Assembly (NCBI GenBank): GCA_944989445.1
Contig: CALYLW010000313.1
Coordinates: 62,001-126,000 of the forward strand
DNA length: 64,000 nt
Direction: 5' to 3'
Source of the DNA: Ampullaceana balthica
Taxonomy: Eukaryota > Mollusca > Gastropoda > Lymnaeidae
The notes beneath the pieces were generated by a model. That model made no database searches. It had not been told where the DNA came from and was given only the letters and a program-made list of their open reading frames with translations. Positions within the stretch are counted from its first letter, which is position 1; the number at the start of each line of letters is the position of its first letter. Of the stretch, positions 1 to 11,693 are shown piece by piece. The position numbers and the translations under genes were made by a program.

Positions 1-539
1 TTAGGCTAGGTGCAGCGTTTCCACACTTTAACAAACTTTAATGCCACCCTTTTGCCACTATTTGGGTCCACATACATCTTTAAGCAAGCTTTTCTTGTAT
101 GAAAATAAATAAGTCAAAGAACAGATCGGCGTTGACTGAATGCAATTTGATTGCATTCATGCGAATCACAACCTGTAAATTGGTTCCACAATTCAAGAAT
201 ACTTCAAATCAACAACAACAACAACAAAATTCGAAATTATATAAATGAGAAGATGAACCTGGTATGCTGCTACCTATTTAGTAATCCTCGGCTCTATTTT
301 CGTCAGCAGTAATCTTAAGTAACCGCGATTGACTATTTGCATATTTTTTTTGGTTTTGTTAATAAACTAATTAGCCAACTGAATCTACTTTCCACTAAAT
401 ATGATGAAGGAAATGTAATTAAGAATTTTTAAATTATAGCCCATACTTCAAGATCTCCTTTTCCAGCCATAATTGTTGCTAGCCGCTTTTGAATTTAAAT
501 TTAAATTCATCATTTGTGGTTACTTTTTGGATTAAGTTT

Positions 540-935
540 GCAATCATGTATCAAATAATAATTCTTGGCAAATTTGTTCTTCCTTTGTGAACTGCATGTA
601 AGACAGAAATTAAGCTTCTTTTCCTGGCAAAGTCACTCCTCAAGTTGTAAAGAAAACAGATATGTTTTTAAATAGCCACACAATGAATCTTCAACACCTT
701 GAGCCTTTTCATCAATTCTTATTTGAACTGTATTATTGCTAAACGAATTTTTCTTGATAATATCAGAGGCTGGCTTGTGTAGCATAGTACGTATGAATTC
801 ATTTAAAGCCGGTATAATGTGTTCTTCACCAATAGTATGAGATTTACCCGATTTGGCAATTAGTAACGAAATATTGTAAGAAGCTAGCATGCCATTGCCA
901 TCTTGTGTGGTTGCTTTTGAAAAGAGTATTGTCAA
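540..935 (-). pseudogene. hAT transposase fragment (ZBED5-like), broken
   Basis: A minus-strand frame (935 to 633) reads like the central part of ZBED5-type hAT transposases: an ASYNISLLIAKSGKSHTIGE stretch, then SNNTVQIRIDEKAQGVEDSL, then a sheet ending FSLQLEE where the family continues with an acidic catalytic region. A stop interrupts at about 633. A shifted frame below it recovers FLSYMQFTKEEQICQELLF, the next conserved block, with further in-frame stops. The BED zinc finger and the C-terminal dimerisation region are not visible. It is a molecular fossil, not a functional gene. Assignment rests on remembered family patterns; a profile search would settle it. Confidence 0.75.
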
Positions 936-1135
936 TGTCAGTTGTTTGATAAATTTGTATTTTAGTGTTTGAAAATTAGATAAATCCTTTTTTTTAAAAT
1001 CCCAGTTAATTTTATTTCAAATGTTCTTGCATTGTGGAAGTTCGCAATTTGCACATCTAAAAGAAAACCTAAATGCAAGTGAGGGAGTATGCGGTAATCA
1101 AACCAACATTCAAAACGTTTTTTAAAGACAAATTA

Positions 1136-1721
1136 CCGTATATATACTCGTTCTATAGCCCGTTCGTTCATAAGCCGACCCCCCACTTTTGGAAGGGAAA
1201 AGTATAAGAAGTGTATAACCCGATCGCAAGCCGACCCCCCAAAAATAATAGGACAGCTTTTAAAAATGGTACATATTTTTTTAAAACTACAAGCTCAATT
1301 GGTCATTATGATTGTTTACTTTGTACTGCCTATCTTTGTCTTTCTGCTCTTTGTTAAGCAAGAGTTACCGGTATTTTAAAAAAAATTATTTGGTAAACAG
1401 TGACGAAAGTGCGTACATTAAAATCCGTGGTTGAAAACAAAATTTGTAAAACAATTTATCAAAACGTTCACAAAAATAAATAACATGATTAAATAAGGTA
1501 AATGCTGATTTTTAAGAATATATTATAGCTTCTGATAGAGCAGTCGAATCTTGTAGAATGTAGAAAAGGACATTGATAATCTACAATAACAACACCCATA
1601 TTCAATATCCATGCATAAATCACCTATGACCCGCTCATAAGCCGACCCCCCCCCCACACACACACACTTTTCCCCGTAGATTTTGTCCAAAAAAGGTCGG
1701 CTTGCGAACGAGTATATACGG
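1136..1721. mobile_element. TIR element (MITE-like) with CCGTATATACTCG ends
   Basis: The left end CCGTATATATACTCGTTC matches the reverse complement of the right end (CCGTATATACTCGTTC) apart from one extra TA. Both are flanked by TA, as expected for Tc1/mariner-type insertion. A module resembling cgttcataagccgaccccc recurs at about 1163, 1225 and 1636, and inverted at about 1692-1708, so the ends carry subterminal repeats. No transposase frame is visible in the 586 bp, so it is non-autonomous. It lies inside the hAT relic. Confidence 0.7.
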
Positions 1722-2038
1722 TAAGCGTTATGAGCAGAATACATAACTCATTTTTTTTCTAAATCTTCTATTCCTTTTATATGCTTTCACCGCCCCCTTA
1801 CAGTTATTCACCGCCCCCCCCCCAATTGACCCGTGGCCTTCACCGCCCCCCTGGATCGCTTCAGCGCCCACAAGGGGCGGTAGCGCCCACTTTGGGAATC
1901 ACGGCTCTATCAGATACAGGGGATAACTAAAAAATTTCAAAAATGTCACTTAGCCGTTTCTTCCCTTGAGGTCTTCATTTGATAATGATGCAAACTTATA
2001 AAAGATGCCATCCATGTTAGGCATAAGTGATGCAAGAT

Positions 2039-2864
2039 AAGAGACACATTGCACTGCTGGTGTAGGCCAAGATTAGGAGACACAGTGCACTGCTGGTGTA
2101 GGCCAAGATTAGGAGACACAGTGCACTGCTGGTGTAGGCCAAGATTAGGAGACACAATGCATTGCTGGTATTTGGTATAGACCAAGGACAGGAGACACAG
2201 TGCAATGCTAGTATTGGCCAAGCCAGAAGACACAGAGCAATGCTAGTATAGACCAAGGCCATAAGCAAAATGCACTGCTGGTATAGACAAAGGCTAGTAG
2301 ACACAGTGCACTGCTAGTATAGACCAAGGCTAGGAGACACAGAGCAATGCTAGTATAGACCAAGGCTAGGAGACACAGTGCACTTCTAGTATAGACCAAG
2401 GCTAGGAGACACAGAGCAATGCTAGTATAGACCAAGGCTAGGAGACACAGATCAATGCTAGTATAGACCAAGGCTAGGAGACACAGAGCAATGCTAGTAT
2501 AGACCAAGGCTAGGAGACACAGAGCAATGCTAGTATAGACCAAGGCTAGGAGACACAGAGCAATGCTAGTATAGACCAAGGCTAGGAGACACAGAGCAAT
2601 GCTAGTATAGACCAAGGCTAGGAGACACAGAGCAATGCTAGTATAGGCCAAGGCTAGGAGACTCTAAGCACTGCTAGTATAGGCCAAGCCAGAAGACACA
2701 GAGCAATGCTGGTATAGACCAAGGCTGGGAGACACAGAGCAATGCTAGTATAGGCCAAGGCTAGGAGACTCTAAGCACTGCTAGTATAGGCCAAGCCAGA
2801 AGACACAGAGCAATGCTGGTATAGACCAAGGCTGGGAGACTCTAAGCACTGCTAGGTAGCTTGG
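2039..2864. repeat. Minisatellite, 36-bp unit, about 23 copies
   Basis: The unit contains gagacacagagcaatgctag followed by tatagaccaaggctag. Because 36 is a multiple of three and lacks stops in some frames, it creates long spurious ORFs on the minus strand. Copies at both edges are more diverged than the centre (about 2300-2650). Confidence 0.95.
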
Positions 2865-3074
2865 CGTTCGAACATGTGGCTTAACAAAATATAAAATGAG
2901 TACTAGAATCCCTAGTGGTGGTTATCCTGTAATGTCACGCCCAAAGCTAAACCGTCCGGTAAATACACAAACCTAGGGGCGAGATTAACAGATGTCACAA
3001 GATAAAGCAGATGAACTGAAAGGGGACGGGCGCGCAAAAGCCCCTCCCTAAAATTTAAGTGAGTGTGTGCGTGC
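2865..3074. other. Spacer with no recognised feature
   Basis: Unique-looking sequence between the 36-bp array and the hAT element; no gene, RNA or repeat recognised. Confidence 0.5.
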
Positions 3075-3804
3075 CAGTGGTGTAGCGTGGGGGCAAGGGG
3101 GGGGGGACAAATGCCCTGGGCGGCACTTAAATAGGGGCGGTAAATTTCTCGTCGTTAATAAGCTTATAAGAATGAACGTTTGAAAACTAAAGTTGAACTT
3201 TTTATCAAAATAAAATAAAAAACCAAATAAGAATAAATAATAGAAATAAAGGAACTATCCTTAAATATGGGAACGGTTCTACTGCCAAAACGTTCATATT
3301 GGAAATAAATTATTCTAAGAAACCAAGAGGCTTAATTAAGTATTATGAGAACGTGACACGGATATGTTGGTAGCTTTATTGATTATTCAAATTTGACAGC
3401 CGCTCCTGTTTTAGAAGAGAAAATTATTGTACCCGATCTATATGAGCAAATGGAATGTATAGGACGGCACCTTTTTTAAATTAGCTTAAAAACAAAAACG
3501 TCAACAAAATGAATCGTTACAATAAAGATTAATGAAATAAAAGGAAAGTCAAGGTAAAAAAATAATAAAGGAAATGAAGGACATATCTTAAAATAAGTCA
3601 ACGTTTCAAATGCCAAAACTTTAAACACCATAATGAATCTAAATTCTTCTGATAGTTATGCTACTGAAAATCAAAGAAGCTGAAGTATTTTAAGAACTGT
3701 ACAATGATGCGCGGGTACTCATAAATAGAATGAATCAGAAACTTTATTGTTTAAAAAAAAACAAGTGGAAAGAATTTCTTGTTAGAATCTCTAACAGTAC
3801 TTGA

Positions 3805-4070
3805 ATTCTATTCGGCATCCTTCCGTCTCGTAAGACGATGGTGCATCACCGTTGGATTGGGTTGCATTTCACCGTGTGGCTGAGCAGTCCTATCCCTGAG
3901 TGACAGTCTTTACCACAGCTTTTGCACATGAGTTCTATGCTCCCCAAATGTTTTGGCCTTTCTCCTAGCTTTTCTGTCTGTAGCCTCCTCCACCCTTCGC
4001 TCCTCGGCTACAATGACGCCCTCTTTTAAAACTGTGCGCCACCTGTACTTGTAAATCCTTGTAAAATAGA
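3805..4070 (-). mobile_element. LINE 3' end fragment (zinc-finger tail of ORF2)
   Basis: On the minus strand an RRVEEATDRKARRKAK-type basic stretch is followed, after a frameshift, by MCKSCGKDCHSGIGLLSH, the CxxC...GLxSHxxxC zinc finger that ends the ORF2 of many non-LTR retrotransposons. A 3' sequence containing ccatcgtcttacgagacgga, typical of such elements, follows. It lies inside the hAT element. Clade not determined. Confidence 0.75.
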
Positions 4071-4079
4071 ACTTGGCTT

Positions 4080-4800
4080 TTGGCGGTCACAGAGAGAACA
4101 ATACTAGTGCAAATATAGGCAATAGTCTGGAACTGATGCATCATCTAGCAAATTACGATCCAGTGCTTCAAAAACATCATGTGAAAAAAGGTTTAAAAAA
4201 TTGTCACCTCAAATGAAATAGCTTATTTCAGTTTTAGGAGATAAAGTTCGCCAAATATGATATTCCACAAATAGACCAACTGTTATTCCATTGTATTCGA
4301 TAGCACTCCAGATATTTCACATAATAACAAACTAGTCCGTTTTTGTCATATTTATAAATTGAAAATCAGAAAGTAGACGTTGACGTTGTAGAATGGTTCT
4401 AAGATTTCATTGAAAAAAGAAATGAATCTGGTAACGACATATATGAAAAAAAGTTAAAGCTGATGACCTAAAAATAATAGACTGCCGAGGCCTGACGTGT
4501 CTCAATACTTTTTCATGGCTAGAAAGTATACAGAAGTTCAAGAAAGACTCAAAGATATAAATCTCAATATCAAATTAGTATTTTGCTCAATCAGTTTCAT
4601 TAAACCTAAATTGTTTACATGATGATCAAACTGAAACGAACGCTGCAACTATTTTTGGTACGCTAGAGCGTTGTAACGTTTGTTTTTTCCCATGTCAACA
4701 CAGCATTTGAAAAATCTCACTGCCCAAACAGTCACATGCATTAAACATAGACTCTGTGACGAAATATGCAGTCACATGAAATGTGTGTCAACTTTTTTGT
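4080..4800 (+). pseudogene. hAT zf-TTF (DUF4371) transposase remnant
   Basis: Plus-strand frames, broken by many stops and frameshifts, show the conserved order of DUF4371-type hAT transposases: ANYDPVLQKH near 4150, LGDKVRQI near 4240, DCRGL near 4480, RKYTEVQERLKDIN near 4520-4560 and an AATIFGTLER-like block near 4645-4675. No intact frame exceeds a few dozen residues. The N-terminal TTF zinc finger and the hAT C-terminal dimerisation motif were not recognised. Fossil of the host element 3075-5423. Confidence 0.72.
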
Positions 4801-5539
4801 TTGTCGTAAATCGGAGACATTTCTTTATGATCTGATGCATAAAGTGTTGAGCGATCACATGTGTAAAAATGCTTTGCAGAGGCTTCCGTCGAGAGATGGT
4901 TGTGTGATGAAGCTTTGACTTTTGCTAAAGATTGTCCGTTGACCTTACATTTACCTCAAATTATCGAATACGAGCATTTGTTGTATTGAGCAATATCAGT
5001 ATTTATGTACAAAACACTAAAGAAATTTATAGTATAAAATAGTTATGTGAAAGTCATGTATTTAGAGTACAGATTTGAGATATTTTCGTACCATTAATCT
5101 ACTGACTTTGTTTTGCTATATAAAGCAAGTTTCTTCAGTGAATTAGATATTTTACTAGGCTAAAGGGTAAAAAAATTCAATGAATTGATGAATTCAATCC
5201 CGCTTGATTTATTCAAGTTTATTCAGATATTTAGGCTAAAACAACTTCCGTGCTTAATATACAACCTTTTACTTATTTCTAATTTTAAAAAATGTATAAT
5301 GTCCGTCGTATTACTTTCTAATAATAAATTATATTATCTTTATGGCTTCAACATATTTTTTCCAGTGGGTGGGGGAGGGGGGGAATTCTGCCCCGGGCGG
5401 CACATACCCACGCTACGCCGCTGGTGTGTGTGTGTGGGGGGGGGGATTTTTTACGATTGGCTCAATATTTCCTTTCATTTCGTACTTGAGTAACATTTCG
5501 AATTAGATAAACGAGATTATGAAAGTTAAACATCAATGT

Positions 5540-5665
5540 GTTTATAATGGCATGTGGTAAAATGACACTTCACTGACATTTGGGTCAAATGACACAATAA
5601 GGTGACATTTCGGTCAAATGAAACTCTACTGACATGTGGGTCAAATGAAACTCTTATACTGATAT
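5540..5665. repeat. Short degenerate tandem repeat, about 35 bp x 3.5
   Basis: Copies of a unit resembling tgacatttgggtcaaatgac lie directly before the 27-bp array. A similar ggtcaaatgacaggtc repeat occurs at 40.6-40.86 kb; the shared GGTCAAATGA core may be coincidence. Confidence 0.75.
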
Positions 5666-5670
5666 GTGGT

Positions 5671-7054
5671 GAGGTACACAGTAGTAGTGGGTGGATATGG
5701 TAGGTACAAATCAGTAGTGGGTGGATATGGCAGGTACACAGTAATGGGTGGATATGGCAGGTACACAGTAATGGGTGGATATGGTAGGTACACATTAGTA
5801 GTGGGTGGATATGGCAGGTACACATTAGTAGTGTGGATATGGAGGTACACAGTATGGGTGATATGGAGGTACACAGTAATGGGTGGATATGGCAGGTACA
5901 CAGTAATGGGTGGATATGGCGTAGTGTAGCAATCAGTAGTGGGTGGATATGGTAGGTACACAGTATAGTAGTGGGTGGATATGGCAGGTACACATTAGTG
6001 GGTGGATATGGCAGGTATACAGTAATGGGTGGATATGGGTACTAGGTGGATATGCAGTTACAGTAGTGGGTGGATATGGCAGGTATACAGTAATGGGTGG
6101 ATATGGCAGGTATACAGTAGTGGGTGGATATGGCAGGTATACAGTAGTGGGTGATATGGAGGTATACAGTAATGGGTGGATATGGCAGGTATACAGTAGT
6201 GGGTGGATATGGCAGGTACACAGTAGTGGGTGGATATGGCAGGTACACAGAGTGGGTGCATATGGCAGTATACAGTAGTGGGTGGATATGGCAGGTACAG
6301 TAATGGGTGGATATGGCAGGTATACAGTAGTGGGTGGATATGGCAGGTATACAGTAGTGGGTGGATATGGCAGTATCGTAGTGTAATAGCATTACGTAGT
6401 GGGTGGATATGGCAGGTATACAGTAGTGGGTGATATGGCAGGTATACAGTAGTGGGTGGATATGGTAGGTACACAGTAGTGGGTGATATGGCAGGTATAC
6501 AGTAGTGGGTGGATATGGCAGGTATACAGTATGGGTGGATATGGCAGGTATACAGTATGGGTGGATATGGCAGGTATACAGTAGTGGGTGGATATGGCAG
6601 GTATACAGTAGTGGGTGGATATGGCAGGTACACAGTAGTGGGTGGATATGGCAGGTACACAGTAGTGGGTGGATATGACAGGTACACATCAGTAGTGGGT
6701 GGATATGGCAGGTATACAGTAGTGGGTGGATATGACAGGTACACATCAGTAGTGGGTGGATATGACAGGTACACATCAGTAGTGGGTGGATATGGCAGGT
6801 ACACATCAGTAGTGGGTGGATATGGCAGGTACACATCAGTAGTGGGTGGATATGGCAGGTATACAGTAGTGGGTGGATATGACAGGTATACAGTAGTGGG
6901 TGGATATGGCAGGTACACAGTAGTGGGTGGATATGGCAGGTATACAGTAGTGGGTGGATATGACAGGTACATCAGTATGGGTGGATATGACAGGTACACA
7001 GTAGTGGGTGGATATGGCAGGTACACATCAGTAGTGGGTGGATATGGCAGGTAT
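5671..7054. repeat. Minisatellite, 27-bp unit (variants 24-30), about 50 copies
   Basis: Unit core gtgggtggatatggcaggta with an acagta or cacatcagta linker. Indel variants are frequent in the left half (5.7-6.5 kb) and the right half is more regular. The 27-bp period produces VVGGYGRYT-type open frames on + and PYPPTTVYL-type frames on -. These are repeat artefacts. Confidence 0.95.
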
Positions 7055-7660
7055 ATTCAGGACGGGGTGAGCACTGGAGCCACTCAGTTTCACTTTTTGT
7101 AGAGGGGGTGGAGGGGATAAAGTCCTGATAGAAGGTGTGAGGGAGCTAGAATGTGAAACATGTCTGCCATTCTCTCTCGCCGTGACGTCACGTGTTGTTT
7201 TTATTGTCTGTGTTGTTTCTAATTGAACATTCCAAGTTGATAAGGGAAACAAAATGGCTAGAAATCCACCTTTTAGTTTATGCTGGCAGGGGTGGGGAGT
7301 TCAACGAAAATTACCCTTTTATATGATGGAAACAAAAACCGCGAATCAATATATTATTTCCCCCTTATAATGAAATGTATCTCATTGGATTTGTTAAAAT
7401 AATCTAAAATAAAGAAATGAGACTACGAATTAGCGTCGTTTAAAAGTTTTACAACTTGCCCGTCACCATGGCGAATATATTCTGACAGATAATTTATTCG
7501 TTTTCACTTGTAATACGTTTCAATATTGTACATATTCGAAAATGGTTACATTTTTACTTACATCGGTGACAAGGGACGACGACGATAAGATAGGTTGAAG
7601 GAACATTTTCGTTTCGCTGATAAATCCTCCGTCTTTTATCGTTTAGTGATTGCGGCCAAT
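7055..7660. other. Unique-looking spacer
   Basis: About 600 bp with no recognised gene or element. It contains short ORFs without family resemblance. Confidence 0.45.
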
Positions 7661-7735
7661 AGGGCAGTAGTGCGAACATGGACCAATAGGTCAGTAGTGC
7701 GAACATGGACCAATAGGTCAGTACTGCGACATTTT
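7658..7735. repeat. Short tandem repeat, 27 bp x 3
   Basis: Three copies of a unit containing ccaatagggcagtagtgcga. Confidence 0.85.
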
Positions 7736-8185
7736 CCTGAGCTCTTTTCTTCAATACAGAGATTACCAAAAACCGATTCAGCAATTAATTTGATCATACG
7801 CTTTAACTAGAATGAGAAAATATTATTATTTCAAAAGATTTTGATAATGTTGAGATACAGTGGTCAATAAAAGTCCAAATGCCTAATATTAACAATTGTT
7901 AAAACCATTTATTGACTATGAAAATTTATTTGATAGTAACAAAGCCAATAGGAACAAAACGGGTTTATTTCGTATTAATGTAAGCTCCGCTATCACTGAT
8001 ACCAATGTGAATATCTGTTGATATGATAGAAAACTCGGGAGTGAATGCAAATAATAGTGAGTTATCTCATTCCCCCTATTGAGCCGCCGTGATTTCAGCG
8101 CCAACCTACGTACAATACGAGAAGATAGATGAGGCCAATAAACGCGCTAATTAGCAGACGAACGAGACGCGACGGCCTGGAGTGT
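7736..8185. other. Spacer, nothing recognised
   Basis: No gene, RNA or repeat seen in about 450 bp. Confidence 0.45.
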
Positions 8186-8661
8186 CTGCGCGTGGCGCTG
8201 ACATGACAAGACAGCTGGGAAACACAAGGCTATAGCACTGTCTTGGGGGTGCTGACATGATAAGATAGTTGGGAAACATAGGGCTATAGCACTGTCTTGG
8301 GGGTGCTGACATGACAAGATTGTTGGGAAACATAAGGCTATAGCACTGTCTTGGAGGTGCTGACATGACAAGATAGTTGGGAAACATAAGGCTATAGCAC
8401 TGTCTTGGAGGTGCTAACACAAGATAGATGAGAAACACGAGGCTATAGCACTGTCTTTGGGGTGCTAACACAAGATAGATGAGAAACACGAGGCTATAGC
8501 ACTGTCTTGGAGGTGCTAACACATGACAGCTGAGAAACACGAGGCTATAGCACTGTCTTGGAGGTGCTAACACAAGACAGCTGAGAAACACAAGGCTATA
8601 GCACTGTCTTGGAGGTGCTAACACAAGATAGATGAGAAACACGAGGCTATAGCACTGTCTT
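8186..8661. repeat. Minisatellite, 51-54 bp unit, about 9 copies
   Basis: Unit contains ggctatagcactgtcttgg followed by a variable gtgctaacac or gtgctgacatgac part, defining two subtypes: 54-bp copies on the left and 51-bp copies on the right. Confidence 0.93.
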
Positions 8662-9030
8662 ACATTCATTCATGCCAATCTAGCGCGGGTAACAATGGAG
8701 GAATTCCATGCCAGCACGAAAGTAAATAGCTGGAGAGATAGAGTAACAAGCAAACGTAGCAGTATCTCTGTGCTGTAATCTCTCAGGGCACCTGTGTGGG
8801 TTCAAGACGTTTTACGATAGATCAGAGATGCGGACTCTGGTAAAACAAAAAACAAACCCACTTGACTTTAAGTAAACAATCCTATATAACGAGACGCCGC
8901 GAGTGAAAATCCTAGACTTGAGTGACAGGGTAAAGAGGTTTCTTTTGGGTAATCACATCCAGCATGCCATTTTGTTTGATATCATTTGTACACAGACTGC
9001 TTATTGTAGATAAAACGTTAGCAACTTCAA
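8662..9030. other. Spacer, nothing recognised
   Basis: About 370 bp without a recognisable gene or repeat. Confidence 0.45.
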
Positions 9031-9435
9031 CTCACTTAGCCGATCTATCTCTCTATTGAACATTCATTCGGCCAATCTATCTCTCTATTGAACATTCATT
9101 CGGTCAATCTATCTCTCCGTCAACATTCAACTCAGGCAATCTCTCTATTTAAAATTCAACTTAGCCAATCTATCTCTCTATCAACATTAAACTTAGCAAA
9201 TATATCTCTCTCTATTCAAAATTCAACTTACCCAATCTATCTCTCCATGACCATTCAACTTAGCCAATATATCTGTGTATTGAAAATTCAACTTAGCCAA
9301 TATATCTGTGTATTGAAAATTCAACTTAGCCAATATATCTCTATATCAACATTCAAATTAGCCAATGTATCTTTCTAATAACGTTTAAATAAACCCAGCT
9401 ATCTCTTTGTTCACATATAACTAAGCCAAGCTATT
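9031..9435. repeat. Degenerate minisatellite, about 33 bp, core ctatctctctattgaacatt
   Basis: About twelve diverged copies. The core TCTATCTCTCTAT is the reverse complement of the core of the next array (9470-9772). Confidence 0.9.
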
Positions 9436-9469
9436 GAATCGTGGGCTCAGACTGACGGACATTAGGACT

Positions 9470-9772
9470 ACATTGATAGAGAGATAGAGTCAGGCTTACA
9501 CTGATAGAGAGGTAGAGTCAGGCTTACACTTATAGAGAGATAGTGTCAGGCTTACATTGATAGAGAGATAGAGTTAGGCGTACACTGATAGAGAGATAGG
9601 GTTAGGCTTACATTGATAGAGAGATAGAGTTTGGCTTACACTGATAGAGAGATAGAGTTAGGCTTACACTGATAGAGAGATAGAATCAGGCTTACATTGA
9701 TAGAGAGATAGAGTTAGGCTTACACTGATAGAGAGATAGAGTCAGGCTTAAATTGATAGAGAGATAGATCAA
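9470..9772. repeat. Minisatellite, about 28-bp unit, core gatagagagatagagt
   Basis: About ten copies of tgatagagagatagagttag plus gcttacac. The core is complementary to the array immediately to the left, giving an arm-to-arm inverted arrangement. Confidence 0.92.
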
Positions 9773-9984
9773 TGCTAAACGATAGGAATCCAGTAGTGCA
9801 GACTTTATCAATGGGAAAGCCACTCAGACTTTACTAACGTTTTCAGAGACCAGTGAATTAATAACAAAAATGAACTTAAATACCTCACGTCATATACACA
9901 CCTAACTTTAAAACTGTTAATAACAACTGTCACACGGATGTGATGGGAATACGTGAATCCAAAGAATTCGAATAGTAACGAGAG

Positions 9985-10455
9985 ACTTGACAATAGACTG
10001 GATAAGAGACTTGACAATAGGCGGGACAAGAAACACGACAATAGACTGGACAAAAGACTTGACAATAGACTGGACAAGAGACTTGACAATAGGCGGGAAA
10101 AGAAACACGACAATAGACTGGACAAGAGACTTGACAATAGACTGGACAAGAGACTTGACAATAGGCGGGACAAGAAACACGACAATAGACTGGACAAGAA
10201 ATACGACAATAGACTGGACAAGAAACACGACAATAGACTGGACACGATACACTACAATAGACTGGACAAGAGACACGACAATAGACTGGACAAGAAACAC
10301 GACAATACACTGGACAAGAGACTTGACAATAGACTGGAGAAGATACTTAACAATAGACTTGACAATAGACTGGACAAGATACTTGACAATAGATTGGACA
10401 ATAGACTCGATAATAGACTGGACAGGAGACTTGACAATAGACTTGACACTAGTGG
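9985..10455. repeat. Minisatellite, 24-bp unit, about 20 copies
   Basis: Unit built from gacaatagactggacaaga with acttgaca or aacacgaca variants. The 24-bp period keeps several frames open on both strands (LDKRLDNR and similar), so the ORFs here are not genes. Confidence 0.95.
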
Positions 10456-10917
10456 TGTCAAAAATCCGAGATAAAGTTTATTATCCCTTACTGACTGATC
10501 CTAATGAGATCCTTCACTAAAGGGAAGTTTGTCCTTGACGAAAGCTGTGTGCAGTTTCCAGGAGAGGTTCAAGTATCACGGCCTGTTCTTGAACATGACT
10601 CAGATCCGATCAGACATTGTTAAACTGACCATCGTTCAAACGATTGCTACCATTGTATATAGAAATTGAACAGTCTCCTACTTTGTTTACTAGCGGTTAC
10701 AAACACTTTCTCGAGACGCGTTACTTTAATAAATAAAACATACGTCCTACAATACCCCCCCCACCTTACTTATCGCCCCTTCCTTCATTGATCACTCACC
10801 CTACAAGCACCCCAAAGTGACGCTCTCCGGGGCAGACTTGGACTACATCTGCCCATTTGTGTCACGGTCAGCGGGCGGCGGTCAAGGCACGACAAGAACA
10901 TCGAGCGCTCGACATGT
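10456..10917. other. Spacer, nothing recognised
   Basis: Contains a poly-C tract near 10,757. No supported gene. Confidence 0.45.
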
Positions 10918-11270
10918 GCAAAAAAAATGGAATGTCGCTATAGTGGGCAGACAACTAGCGTGTTCACAAAAGGGAATGTCTCTATATTGGGCAGACAAAT
11001 CTCATAATAACAAAAGGAATGTCATACAGTGGGCAGATGATTCGCATGTTAAAAATGGGAATGTCTCTATAGTGAGCAGACAACTCTCATGTATACAAAA
11101 GGGCATGTCTCTATAGTGGGCAGACAACTGTCATGTTAACAAAAGGGAATGCCTCTATAGTGGGGAGATAACTCTCAGGTTAACAAAAGGGAATGTCTCT
11201 AGTCTCTATAGAGAGCAAATAACTCATGTAGACAAAAAGGAATGTCCCTATAGTGGGCAGATAACTCCCT
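10918..11270. repeat. Minisatellite, about 44-bp unit, about 8 copies
   Basis: Unit contains gggaatgtctctatagtggg followed by cagacaactctcatg. Copies are diverged. Confidence 0.9.
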
Positions 11271-11340
11271 TTACATTTCCTCGATTCAGCAGAACTGTGA
11301 GTTCTGTCATCTGCACCCACCACACAGCAACTTCTCAGCT

Positions 11341-11467
11341 CATGTTCATTTTATAATGTTCATTTTATAATGTTCATTTTATAATGTTCATTTTATAATG
11401 TTCATTTTATAATGTTCATTTTATAATGTTCATTTTATAATGTTCATTTTATAATGTTCATTTTATT
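11341..11467. repeat. Tandem repeat, 14 bp x 9
   Basis: Exact copies of tgttcattttataa with almost no divergence, suggesting recent expansion. Confidence 0.97.
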
Positions 11468-11482
11468 AGATTAACCCCGAAA

Positions 11483-11605
11483 GAAAGTTATTGTACGTAT
11501 TACAATGGACACGGCATGACGTAAGTTATTGTACGTATTACAATGGACACGGCATGACGTAAGTTATTGTACGTATTACAATGGACACGGCATGACGTAA
11601 GCTAT
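11483..11605. repeat. Tandem repeat, 38 bp x 3
   Basis: Three near-identical copies, each carrying the near-palindrome ttgtacgtattacaa followed by tggacacggcatgacg. Confidence 0.95.
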
Positions 11606-11693
11606 TGGACACAATCGTTACAATATCATCTGTCACAAATATTGTTTTTATATTTGTCCTACTTAATTAATGGCAATTAACGCAGTTTACACT

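Larger units (their letters stand above)
1..1904 (-). mobile_element. Decayed hAT-type DNA transposon (ZBED5/Buster-like), truncated by the window edge
   Basis: The right end (about 1770-1904), read on the minus strand, begins CCGTGATTCCCAAAGTGGG, close to the CAGTGATTCCCAAAG ends common in hAT elements, followed by the GGGGCGGT-rich subterminal sequence typical of these families. A matching transposase remnant lies at about 540-935. The left end is outside the window, so no target duplication can be checked. A separate TIR element (1136-1721) is inserted in it. Linking the end and the transposase into one element is inference from shared strand and spacing. Confidence 0.6.
3075..5423 (+). 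mobile_element. Decayed hAT element of the zf-TTF/DUF4371 type
   Basis: The left end CAGTGGTGTAGCGTGGGGGC and the reverse complement of the right end (CAGCGGCGTAGCGTGGG) are imperfect terminal inverted repeats, each followed within 50 bp by a GGGCGGCAC-type block. The 8-bp flanks are gtgcgtgc (3067-3074) and gtgtgtgt (5424-5431), differing by two C/T changes, as expected for an old hAT target duplication. The interior holds transposase remains (about 4080-4800) and a LINE fragment in the opposite orientation. Confidence 0.75.

Noticed and set aside
5671..7054. PYPPTTVYL and GGYGRYT repeat proteins resembling structural (silk- or adhesive-like) proteins
   Set aside because: Period-three minisatellite with frequent indels that shift the frame, no signal peptide and no non-repetitive flanking domain.
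10817..11116. 99-codon ORF beginning MTLSGADLDYICPFVSRSA
   Set aside because: Its second half is minisatellite; the first part vaguely recalls a LINE zinc-finger tail but lacks the cysteine/histidine spacing.
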